This document shows, in pieces, positions 23,593 to 32,244 of a DNA stretch of 32,244 bases. The position numbers and the translations under genes were made by a program. Below the pieces are notes generated by a model that was not told the origin of the DNA, searched no databases, and saw only the letters and a program-made list of their open reading frames with translations. The stretch comes from Mycoplasmopsis felifaucium ATCC 43428 (GTDB taxonomy: Bacteria > Bacillota_I > Bacilli_A > Mycoplasmatales > Metamycoplasmataceae): assembly GCF_000687775.1 (NCBI RefSeq), contig NZ_JHXS01000011.1, forward strand, positions 1-32,244, given 5' to 3'. The first letter of the stretch is position 1, and every line of letters begins with the position of its first letter.

Positions 23593-23905
23593 AGTTATTT
23601 TTTTCTACAACTTCTTTTAATTCTTCATATGGCATATATCCTGCACCATTAAAGACTTTTTTACCATTTTTATAAACAAATCAAGTAGGAATCGACATAA
23701 CTTGAAATTCTCTAGAAAGTGTTTTGTTATCGTCAACATTTACTCTATAAACGTTTACATTGTCGTTTTGTGCTATTTGTTCTAAAGAATTTTTAAACAT
23801 TCTACATGGAGGACATCATAAAGCGTGGAAAACTAAAATATATGTGCTTTGATCTTTATTTTCAATTTCATTTTTGTATTCTGATTCAGTAATTTCTCTA
23901 AACAT
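23591..23905 (-). CDS. trxA: Thioredoxin (104 aa)
   Basis: A small cytosolic disulfide reductase. The active site is ALWCPPCRMF, with the first Trp of the motif encoded by TGA; the family consensus is WCGPC, so Gly is Pro here. The cis-Pro loop is VMSIPTWFVYKNG, where Trp is also TGA, and NGAGYMPYEEL follows. The TGA codons split the gene into pieces under the standard code. AAAGGAG precedes the ATG and TATAAT lies at 23940-23945. Thioredoxin reductase is not in the window. Confidence 0.93.
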
Positions 23906-23939
23906 TGGAATCTCCTTTTAGTTTGATATTAATAATTAA

Positions 23940-23945
23940 ATTATA
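23940..23945 (-). promoter_or_regulatory. Candidate -10 box for thioredoxin
   Basis: A perfect TATAAT on the minus strand lies 34 nt upstream of the trxA ATG and after the gyrB terminator. The -35 region is weak. Confidence 0.5.
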
Positions 23946-24000
23946 TGAAAAAGTTTTATTTTTACATAAAAAAATATTAAAAAAGCGTTTTTTATAAAAA

Positions 24001-24020
24001 ACAAGGAATTTAATCCTTGT
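24001..24020 (-). terminator. Rho-independent terminator of gyrB
   Basis: ACAAGGA (24001-24007) and TCCTTGT (24014-24020) form a 7-bp stem around a 6-nt loop. On the minus strand it is followed by TTTTTTATAAAAAA. It begins 6 nt after the gyrB stop. Confidence 0.88.
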
Positions 24021-24026
24021 GTATTA

Positions 24027-25991
<1,965 letters not shown>

Positions 25992-26015
25992 TTATATATA
26001 AATATATATTTTATT

Positions 26016-26024
26016 ATTATAACA
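26016..26024 (-). promoter_or_regulatory. Extended -10 promoter of gyrB
   Basis: TGTTATAAT on the minus strand is a perfect TATAAT with the TGn extension. It lies about 40 nt upstream of the gyrB ATG. No clear -35 box is visible. Confidence 0.6.
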
Positions 26025-26138
26025 ATTTTTAAAATTACCCGACATAAATAAATGTGTAAATGATTACATATTTTTTTATATACTGCAGATATTCTTTAGA
26101 CAAGAATAGAATAATATATGAAAATAATAATAGTAATT

Positions 26139-26147
26139 TGATACAAT
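26139..26147 (+). promoter_or_regulatory. Candidate extended -10 promoter of the YitT-family gene
   Basis: TGATACAAT on the plus strand matches the TGnTATAAT pattern with one mismatch. It lies 58 nt upstream of the ATG at 26206. The 229-nt divergent region between gyrB and this gene holds both promoters and otherwise only AT-rich DNA. Confidence 0.45.
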
Positions 26148-26205
26148 AAATATGCAAATAAGCGTATTTATTACGTTTTTTTATTATATTTACGTAAGGA
26201 GGTTT

Positions 26206-27825
26206 ATGAAAGATAAAAATGAAATTAATTCTTCTAAAGCTTGTGAAAAACAGCTGGATAAAGAAATCGTTAATGAACTTTATCCTAATGTTGAAGATTT
26301 AGAAAAGAAAAAAGAAAAAGTTACAAACTTAAGAATTGATGATGTACTTAATGAACGCATTAAAATCTCAGAAGAAAAAGCTGAACATTATTCAACTGAA
26401 AGTAATAATTCTTTAAATAATAGCGATGGGAGTTTTAATAAAACAATTGTAGGTCCTCATAGATCTAAATTATCTCAACATGATTTGAAAATCGCAAGAT
26501 TTCAAGCTCTAGAACATCATGAGCACGAAAACTTGCTAAAAGACGAAAACAATAATAATAAGCCTGTTGTTGGAAGAAAAAATACAAGATATAAATATAC
26601 AAAAATTTCTAACTTTGTTTTAAGACTTTCTCGTTTTTATGCCTTAATGCCATTTTGAAAATTGGGCTTGATTACAGCAGGATTGGCAATTTTATTTGGT
26701 ATCGTTGGTATCTTCTTAGTTAAGAACCCTGGTATCTATAACTTTGGTTTAGCAGCCTTCGGTCAAGCTACATCAAAGATTACAATGACATTCTTAAGAA
26801 AATTCCCTGAAATTTCTAAGCCTGTTTATAACGCAATTGACCAGTCAATGTTCTGGATTTTGTACCTTGTATTAAGTATTCCAATTTTCTGATTTGGGTG
26901 AGTAAAACTTGGAAGAAATTACACCGTTTTAACCTTAGAGTTCTTGGTTATAAGTAGCTTTGTTTCAGCTGGATTAGGACAAATTCCTGCTTTAACAAGT
27001 TGAACATTATTTGGAACATTCAACCACCCAGAAATTACTGCAGAAATTAAAAATGCTGTTGCAACAGTAAATAACTGAAGTGATGGTAGCAAGGCTCACT
27101 TGCTTTCATTATTACCATTACAATGAAACTATGGCGGCCCAATTATTGCACAAATTATTTATGCAGTTGTTTATGGTATTCTTCTTGCTTACTTCTTTGC
27201 CGCTATTGCAATTATCGGTGGATCTGCAGGTGTAACGGGAATTATTGGAGAATACGTATCAGTCTATAAACAAAAGAATTTCGGAACAATTAACGGTTAT
27301 ATCAACTTAATAATAATCTTTGTCAGCGTCATTATTGGTAACTATGTTCCAGGTAGCATTATTGCTGGCGATTTCAAAAATACAGTCGACTCTTATGCCT
27401 ACAACAATTTAAGTTTAACAGATCAAGAAACAATTAGAACAATAGCTAAATTACAATGAAACACAGAATTATACTTCTCGCCTAACTTTGTTTCAACATT
27501 TATCTGTAACTTTGCTTTTGTTGCTTACTTGGATAAATTGTTCCCAAGATTTAAAATTGTTCAATGTAAAGTTTATACACATAATATGGATGCTATTAAA
27601 GAAGCTATTATCAGCGATGAAAAAACAATCAATAGCTTTACAATCCAAAAAGGTGAAGGTGGCTACTCAGGTTCTAAACTTAAAGTACTTTCATCTATTA
27701 CACTATACAGACAAGTGCCTCGTTTAATTAAGAAAATTAGAGAAGTTGATGATGAAGCTTTAATTACAGTTTCTGATGTTGCTTCTGTAGATGGTAAAAT
27801 ATATATTCCTAGAGATAAATTCTAA
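26206..27825 (+). CDS. YitT-family multi-pass membrane protein (539 aa)
   Basis: The start is ATG 26206, directly after TAAGGAGG; an earlier in-frame ATG (26152) has no ribosome site. Residues 1-145 are hydrophilic, charged and probably disordered, with HEHEN and Lys/Glu-rich runs. A Trp encoded by TGA (W151) opens the membrane part, which has about six hydrophobic segments (first GLITAGLAILFGIVGIFLV) and long polar loops. The last 60 residues (about 478-530, with KGEGGYSGSK and KIREVDDEALITVSDV) match the DUF2179 domain found at the end of YitT proteins. Usual YitT proteins have 280-300 residues, so the N-terminal extension and enlarged loops are notable. The function of the family is unknown; transport is an inference. 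Confidence 0.85.
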
Positions 27826-27844
27826 TATCAGCATTGCTGATATT
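27824..27844 (+). terminator. Terminator of the YitT-family gene
   Basis: AATATCAGC (27824-27832) and GCTGATATT (27836-27844) form a 9-bp stem around a 3-nt loop, followed by TTATTTTT. It overlaps the stop codon. Confidence 0.85.
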
Positions 27845-27947
27845 TTATTTTTAAACTATAAAACAGCTTTATTAATTTAATAGAAAAATGTACCTGTTTA
27901 TAAATAAATTTAATAAAATAATAATATAAATTTAGTAGGAGGATAAT

Positions 27948-28208
27948 ATGAGAACAATGTTAGATATTACAATTGACTACACACTTAAAAATTGTTCAAA
28001 CAATAATTATGTAGAGTTCAACGAAATTTTTGATGCAGTTGAAAATGAATTAAGATACAAATGAGAAAAAGAAGCAGAAGAAAAAGAAGTTGATTATAGC
28101 AAAATCCGTATTAATAAAATTGGTGAATTATATCGTTTGTTAACGGTAGATTCAAGATTTGAAAGAAATTCTGATGGTTTATGAACCACAAGAGAAGGTT
28201 TTGAATAA
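27948..28208 (+). CDS. rpoE: DNA-directed RNA polymerase delta subunit (86 aa, HARE-HTH domain)
   Basis: A small accessory subunit of Gram-positive RNA polymerase that promotes recycling and selectivity of the enzyme. Only the N-terminal winged-helix (HARE-HTH) domain is present: MRTMLDITIDY at the start, YVEFNEIFDAVENELRYKW, and the diagnostic IRINKIGELYRLLTVDSRF and RNSDGLWTTREG at the end. The acidic C-terminal tail of Bacillus delta is missing, apart from a short run of Glu in the middle. Two Trp codons are TGA, which breaks the gene under the standard code. TAGGAGG precedes the ATG. The stop is 1 nt before the fba ATG, an association I have seen in other mycoplasmas. Confidence 0.9.
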
Positions 28209-28209
28209 G

Positions 28210-29085
28210 ATGATAATAACTAATAATTTAGTTAACGCCAAAGAACTTGTAAATAAAGCAAAAAATGCAAAATACGCTGTGCCACATATAAATATTAATA
28301 GCTTACTATGAGCAAAAAATGTTCTTGAAGCGGCTCAAGAAGAAAATAGTCCTGTTATTATTGGAGCTAGCGTTGGGGCTATAAAGTATATGGGTGGTTT
28401 TAGTACTGTTGCTAATGGGGTAATCTCTCTAGTTAATGATTTAAAAATTACTGTTCCAGTTGCTCTACATTTAGACCACGGAAATTATGATTCTTGTTTT
28501 AAAGCTATTGATGCTGGTTTTACATCGGTAATGTTTGACGGTTCATCAATGACTTTTGATGAAAACTACAGTAAAACAGCCGAAATAGTAAAATATGCAA
28601 AAGATTATAATGTAAGTGTTGAAGCAGAAGTCGGATCTATTGGCGGCCAAGAAGATGATATGATCTTTATTGGAGAGTTAGCAAGTTCAGAAGAAGCTTT
28701 AAAAATGCAAAATTTAGGTATTGATTTCTTAGCTGCAGGAATTGGCAACATTCACGGGCCTTATCCTGAAAATTGAAAATCATTAAATTTTGATAAATTG
28801 AAAGAGCTTAATAAGGCTTTAAACATTGGATTAGTATTACATGGTGGAAGTGGAATACCAAAGGATCAAATTAAAAAAGCGATTAAAAATGGTGTTGCTA
28901 AAATTAATGTAAACACAGAATTACAACTGTCTTTTTGCGATGGATTAAAAGAATTCATTCTTTCTGGCAAAGTGAATGAAGGAAAGAATTACGACCCACG
29001 TAAATTATTAAAAGACGGTTTTGATAACATTAAAAAAACTGTTAAAGAAATAATCCACGAGTTTGGTTCATCTAACAAGATCTAA
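28210..29085 (+). CDS. fba: Class II fructose-bisphosphate aldolase (291 aa)
   Basis: A zinc enzyme that cleaves fructose 1,6-bisphosphate to the two triose phosphates in glycolysis. The N-terminus includes YAVPHININ. The metal ligands are in ALHLDHGNY, VEAEVGSIGGQEDD, GIGNIHGPYP and LVLHGGSGIP, and the phosphate-binding end is GVAKINVNTELQ. Two TGA codons are read as Trp (LL-W-AKN and PEN-W-KSL). The gene starts 1 nt after rpoE, with no ribosome site of its own, so it is probably translationally coupled. The 3' end (SNKI-stop) is nearly repeated 60 bp downstream. Confidence 0.96.
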
Positions 29086-29090
29086 TTTTA
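29070..29090 (+). repeat. Direct repeat, copy 1 (3' end of fba)
   Basis: ATCTAACAAGATCTAATTT here covers the last codons and stop of fba. Copy 2 starts at 29130 and differs by one inserted T in its first 19 bases. Each copy is itself made of two ATCTAA units. Confidence 0.75.
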
Positions 29091-29093
29091 TGG

Positions 29094-29111
29094 AGAAAGT
29101 ATATACTTTCT
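29094..29111 (+). terminator. Terminator of rpoE-fba
   Basis: AGAAAGTATATACTTTCT (29094-29111) is a perfect palindrome, 9 nt after the fba stop, followed by TCATTTTATTTTTTTCT. Confidence 0.75.
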
Positions 29112-29129
29112 TCATTTTATTTTTTTCTT

Positions 29130-29150
29130 ATCTAATCAAGATCTAATTTA
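29130..29150 (+). repeat. Direct repeat, copy 2 (duplicate of the fba 3' end)
   Basis: ATCTAATCAAGATCTAATTT repeats the end of fba with one extra T. It lies between the fba terminator and the nuclease gene, 60 bp from copy 1. Confidence 0.75.
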
Positions 29151-29161
29151 AATAATAAAAT

Positions 29162-29740
29162 ATGTTCAAAATATTATTAAATAACAGTTTAATTACGACA
29201 GCTGCATTTAGTATAGTTTCTGTTTCTTGTTTAAACAAGAATGATTCTTACTTTAAAACTTATGAAATTAAGTCTAATATAAATGTTATTGATGGCGATA
29301 CTATATCTTTTTGAGAAAACGGACAAATAGAATCATTAAGAATATTTGGCATAGATTGCCCAGAAACAAAGAAAAATAATTATCAAAAACTTGCAAAATT
29401 TGAGAATCTTTTTGCAAATAAAGCAAAAGCATTTTTGAATAATCAAATTTTACGTAAAAATCTGTTTTATAGATATATAACAACAGACAAATATAGTCGT
29501 AAAGTTGGTCAATTATTTTATTATTACAATAATGAGCAGATAGATGTAGGATTAGAAATTGTCAGAAATGGACTGGCAAGAGTTAAATATATAAACATAG
29601 ATAAGAAAGATATTTTTACCGTAAGGGATGCAGACTTAAAAGAATATTTTTATAAGTTAAAAGAAAATGAAAATTTTGCAAAGAGAAACAATCTTAACAT
29701 ATGAAGTTATAATCAATCCTTAATTTTTAGCAAACAATAA
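29162..29740 (+). CDS. Thermonuclease-like lipoprotein, staphylococcal nuclease family (192 aa)
   Basis: A probable surface-exposed nuclease that degrades host DNA/RNA to supply nucleotides; mycoplasmas cannot make these de novo. The signal peptide ends in the lipobox VSC (Cys23). The SNase fold shows NVIDGDTISF (metal-binding Asp residues), SLRIFGIDCPETKK (catalytic Arg, Asp and Glu; the usual Thr is Cys) and TTDKYSRKVGQLF (second catalytic Arg), then VRNGLARVKY. All core catalytic residues seem present. TGA is Trp twice. No ribosome site is seen before the ATG, and the start could lie further along only by losing the signal peptide. It converges with the restriction-enzyme gene. Confidence 0.88.
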
Positions 29741-29774
29741 ACTATAAAAATAATTATTTTAATGATGATAAAAA

Positions 29775-29793
29775 AATGCCAAAATTAGGCATT
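29775..29793 (-). terminator. Terminator of the restriction-modification pair
   Basis: AATGCC (29775-29780) and GGCATT (29788-29793) pair around a 7-nt loop, with TTTTTTTATC following on the minus strand. It lies 33 nt after the restriction gene. A palindrome AAAATAATTATTTT at 29747-29760 may be a weak terminator for the nuclease gene on the other strand. Confidence 0.75.
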
Positions 29794-29826
29794 AAAGTTT
29801 TAGATTTCAAAATCCAAATAATTGAG

Positions 29827-30803
29827 TTATTTGATAAAGTCTTTAATTAATTTTTGGAAGCCTTGACTATTTAAAAAATAGTTATGCTTATTTTTATCTA
29901 AGATATTCACTAAGTTTGTATATTGTGAAATAACTTTAGGTTCTTTTTTAGCTGAACTAAATTTTCTAAAATAGTTACCTGCTAAACAAGAAACATAATG
30001 TACATTTTTGGATACTTCTGCAAAACTAATAAATCGTATTAATTCATTTATTTCTGCATTTTGTGAACCACCAGATCCATTAGTTAATTTGTGTTCAACA
30101 ATAAAAATTTCATTATTGATTTTTATTAAAAAGTCAGGATTCTTAAAATCATTTATGGATCTGAATTCAAATTTGACATTATTAACTTCTAAAAAATTGT
30201 TAAAAATATCTAATTGACCCTTATCAGGCAGAATATAACATAATTTTGTTGACAATAGTGTTTGAATGGAATTAGCTTTTTGGAAGTCTAACGATACTAA
30301 AAAACTTTCAACTTTTTCAATTCCAGTTTTTCCTTTTCTCCTACTTGAAGACATATCGGAATTAACTTGTAAAATTAGATCACTATATCCGTGAGATAAA
30401 TATAAATCATGTCTATAAGCTATATAATAATCAAGAAATTGTTTCATAATATTTCGCTTATCTAGTTGATTCATATTATTCTTTTCATTCATATATGTAT
30501 TGTATGAATATCCTAATACTTGTAGATAAGCACAAAAGGCAGAATAATTGATCATTGGAGTATTTTCAACTAAGTTAATGATTTTAACGATAATTTTTTC
30601 AGAAACAGCCGAATCAATCATTTGATCTAAACAAAGCGTTTTATAGGTGCTAATATATTCAATAAGTTTATGGTTTACTTTCATCAATTCTGTAGAATTT
30701 AAAAATTTATTTTCAGTTATAACCAAAACACCTTTAGAATTTTCTATATCAAAAAGTTGATCGCTATTTTCAAACTAAAATCAAAATACCATCTGTTATT
30801 CAT
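29827..30803 (-). pseudogene. Type II restriction endonuclease gene with an apparent 5' frameshift
   Basis: The body of the gene is one open frame from 30774 to the TAA at 29827-29829, 315 residues, with a PD-(D/E)xK nuclease motif: NPDFLIK, then FIVEHKL, with PD and ExK 12 residues apart. It contains no Trp. The best start is ATG 30803, overlapping the methyltransferase stop. This reads MNNRWYFDFS and then runs out of frame to a stop at 30744. The nuclease frame itself has a TAG at 30775-30777, so no ATG leads into it until inside the gene. One extra T in the TTT at 30772-30774 would join the two halves into a 325-residue protein (…DFSFENSDQLFD…). A TTG at 30726 could give a 299-residue product lacking the first 26 residues. 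Activity is therefore doubtful. The recognition site cannot be read from the sequence. Confidence 0.75.
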
Positions 30804-31800
30804 TTTCAAAATCCTTTTTAGAGTTAACAGTTATATAGGCTTGTTCCATTATTGCTCTTGCTAATTTAAAATCTAGCCTTCGTCTCCTGATGCCTTTTTT
30901 AGTATTACCTTTAAAAGGAGTTAATAAAATATCGTCAGATTCTCCTCTCAAGTGAAATAAAATTTTGTTGCATTCATCTATAAAACAGGCTTTTTTATTA
31001 TTTGGTATATTTATATTTATCAACGAAAAATGTCTTGAAGTATGCTTTATTTTATTACTTCAATCATATTTAAAATTTTCTTTATAGTCAAAATGAATAA
31101 ATTTTTTATCGTCAGTACTATCAACAGCTCTTAAACCGAGTCATCCACTAGAATCATTAAAAATTATTCTCACAGAATTATTTGGATTAATTCTTAAATT
31201 AAAAATTTCTTTTAGTGTCCCTACCAATAAGTCATTTTTGTAAATTTTTATATCAGTAAATTCTTTAGGTATATTATCAAAACATAATACACATACAGGA
31301 TTTTCAGTATCTAAGAATGGGTTTTCTTCTAAAACAGTAACAGAGGAAAGCAAATGTTTTTTCTTGAATGAAGAATTAATAAATGACTCAGGAACAATAA
31401 CAACTACATAGTCTTGAGCTTCTAACATTTTATCAAGTGCAATTAGATATAAGTCATCATATAATGAATTGTTGAAATATTTAGATAAATCTAACTTTTT
31501 TCTTGTTGCAGATTGCTTCGCAAGATATGGAGGATTGGTTATTATAAACGCATTATCAATATGTGGAATTTTAACGAGAGAATCATTTTTATTTCACTGT
31601 AGGCTTTCATCAATATCTAGGCCAATAATATTTTTGATATTTAAACTTTTTTGACATACATTTAATAAATCACCACCGCCAGCAAAAGGATCATAAGCGA
31701 TACTGCAGTTTGACCTTTTAATAAAATCAATAATTTGTGGTTTCAACCAAACAGCTTCTTTTGTAAAAAATTGTCCTAACGTCACTTTTTTAACAGACAT
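30796..31800 (-). CDS. Type II DNA adenine-N6 methyltransferase (334 aa)
   Basis: It probably methylates adenine in the recognition sequence of the adjacent nuclease and so protects the chromosome. The order of motifs is that of the gamma class (M.TaqI-like): GQFFTK (residues 9-14, motif X), DPFAGGGDLL (37-46, SAM-binding motif I) and TNPPYLAKQ (NPPY at 89-92, catalytic motif IV). The C-terminal half should hold the target recognition domain, with IRRRRLDFKLARAIMEQA near the end. Three TGA codons are Trp. AGGTAGG precedes the ATG. The gene is intact and its stop overlaps the first ATG of the nuclease gene. Confidence 0.88.
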
Positions 31801-31820
31801 TTTTAACCTACCTTAAATTC

Positions 31821-31849
31821 AAGATTACAATCTTAGCAATTAAATTATA
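31821..31849 (-). promoter_or_regulatory. Promoter and dyad upstream of the methyltransferase
   Basis: TATAAT on the minus strand (31844-31849) lies 43 nt upstream of the ATG. Between them a dyad AAGATT-AC-AATCTT (31821-31834) sits just after the expected transcription start. It could be an operator or an RNA hairpin; its role is not shown. Confidence 0.45.
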
Positions 31850-31892
31850 GTTATATATTTAAATAATATAAATTTATGATTTAAATTGTTTG

Positions 31893-31939
31893 TTAGCCAG
31901 CTAAAATTCTTCATTAAACTTAATGAATAAATATTTATT
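31893..31939. repeat. Cluster of short inverted repeats between 5S rRNA and the methyltransferase
   Basis: Three dyads follow one another: TTAGC-CA-GCTAA (31893-31904), TTCATTAA-AC-TTAATGAA (31910-31927) and AATAAATATTTATT (31926-31939). The last is next to T-tracts on the minus strand after the 5S gene and may help end that transcript. The others have no obvious role. The 160-nt gap (31801-31960) has no gene. Confidence 0.55.
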
Positions 31940-31960
31940 TCATAAAAAAAGTAATAAAAA

Positions 31961-32064
31961 AAGCGGCTCCCTATTCTCCCATCTCTGGTACCTTCGGCAC
32001 TAAAGGGCTTAACTACTGAGTTCGGAATGGATTCAGGTGGTCCCCTTCGCTATTACCACTGATA
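31961..32064 (-). rRNA. rrf: 5S ribosomal RNA
   Basis: The minus strand carries the conserved 5S segments CATTCCGAACTCAG, AGTTAAGCCC, TTTAGTGCCG and GGGAGAATAGGGAGCCGC. The outer helix pairs AGTGG at the 5' end (32056-32060) with CCGCT at the 3' end (31962-31966). Ends are approximate by a few bases. T-tracts (TTTTTTTATTACTTTTTTT) follow the 3' end and probably terminate transcription. No 23S 3' end is visible in the 180 nt upstream. Confidence 0.93.
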
Positions 32065-32107
32065 TTAATATTACACCATTTTTGATTAATACAAAATATT
32101 TTTTTAA

Positions 32108-32113
32108 ATTATA
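32108..32113 (-). promoter_or_regulatory. Candidate -10 box upstream of 5S rRNA
   Basis: TATAAT on the minus strand lies about 44 nt before the 5S 5' end, downstream of the hairpin cluster. The -35 position (GCGGAA) is poor, so the 5S could instead be part of a longer rRNA transcript. Confidence 0.3.
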
Positions 32114-32157
32114 AAATGCAAAAGTGAGGTTCCGCCTAAAACGATAAATAATAAAAA

Positions 32158-32174
32158 TCTATTTTAATAATAGA
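32158..32174 (-). terminator. Possible terminator upstream of the 5S gene
   Basis: TCTATT (32158-32163) and AATAGA (32169-32174) form a short stem. On the minus strand it is followed by TTTTTATTATTT, so it could end a transcript that enters from beyond the window edge. Confidence 0.5.
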
Positions 32175-32217
32175 CTATTGCTTAGAAAGCAATAGAAAAG
32201 ATTGCCTTATAAGGCAA
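32175..32217. repeat. Two tandem hairpins upstream of the 5S gene
   Basis: CTATTGCTT-AGA-AAGCAATAG (32175-32195) has a perfect 9-bp stem, and TTGCCTTATAAGGCAA (32202-32217) is a perfect palindrome. They sit beside the terminator-like stem at 32158-32174. They may be processing or termination structures of an upstream rRNA or other transcript. The rest of the segment to 32244 shows no gene. Confidence 0.6.
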
Positions 32218-32244
32218 AAAAAGATGAATTTTTTAATGAATTTT

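Noticed and set aside
26152-26205. Upstream ATG 26152 as the start of the YitT-family gene.
   Set aside because: No ribosome site precedes it, while ATG 26206 follows TAAGGAGG at good spacing.
30775-30792. ATG 30792, which is in the nuclease reading frame, as its start.
   Set aside because: It is followed by TAG after five codons (M-V-F-W-F-stop). The ATG at 30803 gives a better N-terminus overlapping the methyltransferase stop.
30744-30803. Programmed ribosomal frameshifting to express the nuclease.
   Set aside because: A -1 slip would be needed, but the sequence at the junction (TTTTAGTTTGAAAA) is not a standard slippery heptamer and no strong downstream hairpin is seen. Mutation or sequencing error is simpler.
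32120-32150. The GC-richer patch AGGCGGAACCTCAC on the minus strand as part of a tRNA or other small RNA.
   Set aside because: No cloverleaf, no TTCGA-type T-loop and no matching acceptor stem could be formed around it.

Overview
The window is a stretch of mycoplasma (Mollicutes) chromosome. The DNA is very AT-rich, genes are packed with gaps of a few bases, and in-frame TGA must be read as tryptophan for nearly every gene to be intact: pheT, pip, sufS, dinB, dnaK, ackA, gyrB and others all continue across TGA at positions where the family has Trp. Lipoproteins, PTS enzyme I, glycolytic and acetate-kinase genes and the lack of cell-wall genes fit a fermentative species. The gene content suggests the Hominis group (Mycoplasmopsis-like), but I cannot name the species.

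Layout. (1) 1-204: the 3' end of a plus-strand gene with a Thr/Glu/Pro-rich tail, then a bidirectional terminator. (2) 203-13297, minus strand: one compact run of 12 genes, read from right to left as rarA, pheS, ung, pheT, glyA, pip, sufS, sufU, dinB, nadD-yqeK fusion, rluB and a lipoprotein. Neighbours overlap or are at most 9 nt apart. The run mixes tRNA charging, one-carbon metabolism, Fe-S/sulfur transfer, NAD synthesis, rRNA modification and DNA repair. (3) 13372-15267: dnaK with its own terminator and a CIRCE heat-shock operator. (4) 15372-18610: ptsI (plus) and pyk (minus) converge on back-to-back terminators; both handle phosphoenolpyruvate. (5) 18744-23542, minus strand: pta-ackA-coaD-engB and a membrane-anchored protein of unknown function. 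Pta and AckA make ATP from acetyl-CoA, and CoaD supplies the CoA pathway. (6) 23576-26024: thioredoxin and gyrB, each with its own promoter and terminator. (7) 26139-29111, plus strand: a YitT-family membrane protein with an unusually long N-terminus, then rpoE (RNA polymerase delta) and fba (class II aldolase) one base apart.

(8) 29130-31960 is the accessory part: a secreted lipoprotein nuclease of the staphylococcal nuclease family, and on the opposite strand a type II restriction-modification pair. The adenine methyltransferase is intact. The restriction gene looks frameshifted near its tenth codon, where one missing T would restore a continuous 325-residue protein. The methyltransferase promoter region is rich in short dyads. 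(9) 31961-32244: a 5S rRNA gene on the minus strand, preceded by three tandem hairpins.

No intergenic stretch exceeds about 230 nt. No insertion sequence, CRISPR array or tRNA gene was seen. The points most worth a second look are the apparent restriction-enzyme frameshift, the Asn at the classical quinolone-resistance position of GyrB, the degenerate editing domain of PheT, ung inserted between pheS and pheT, and the duplicated 3' end of fba beside the nuclease.
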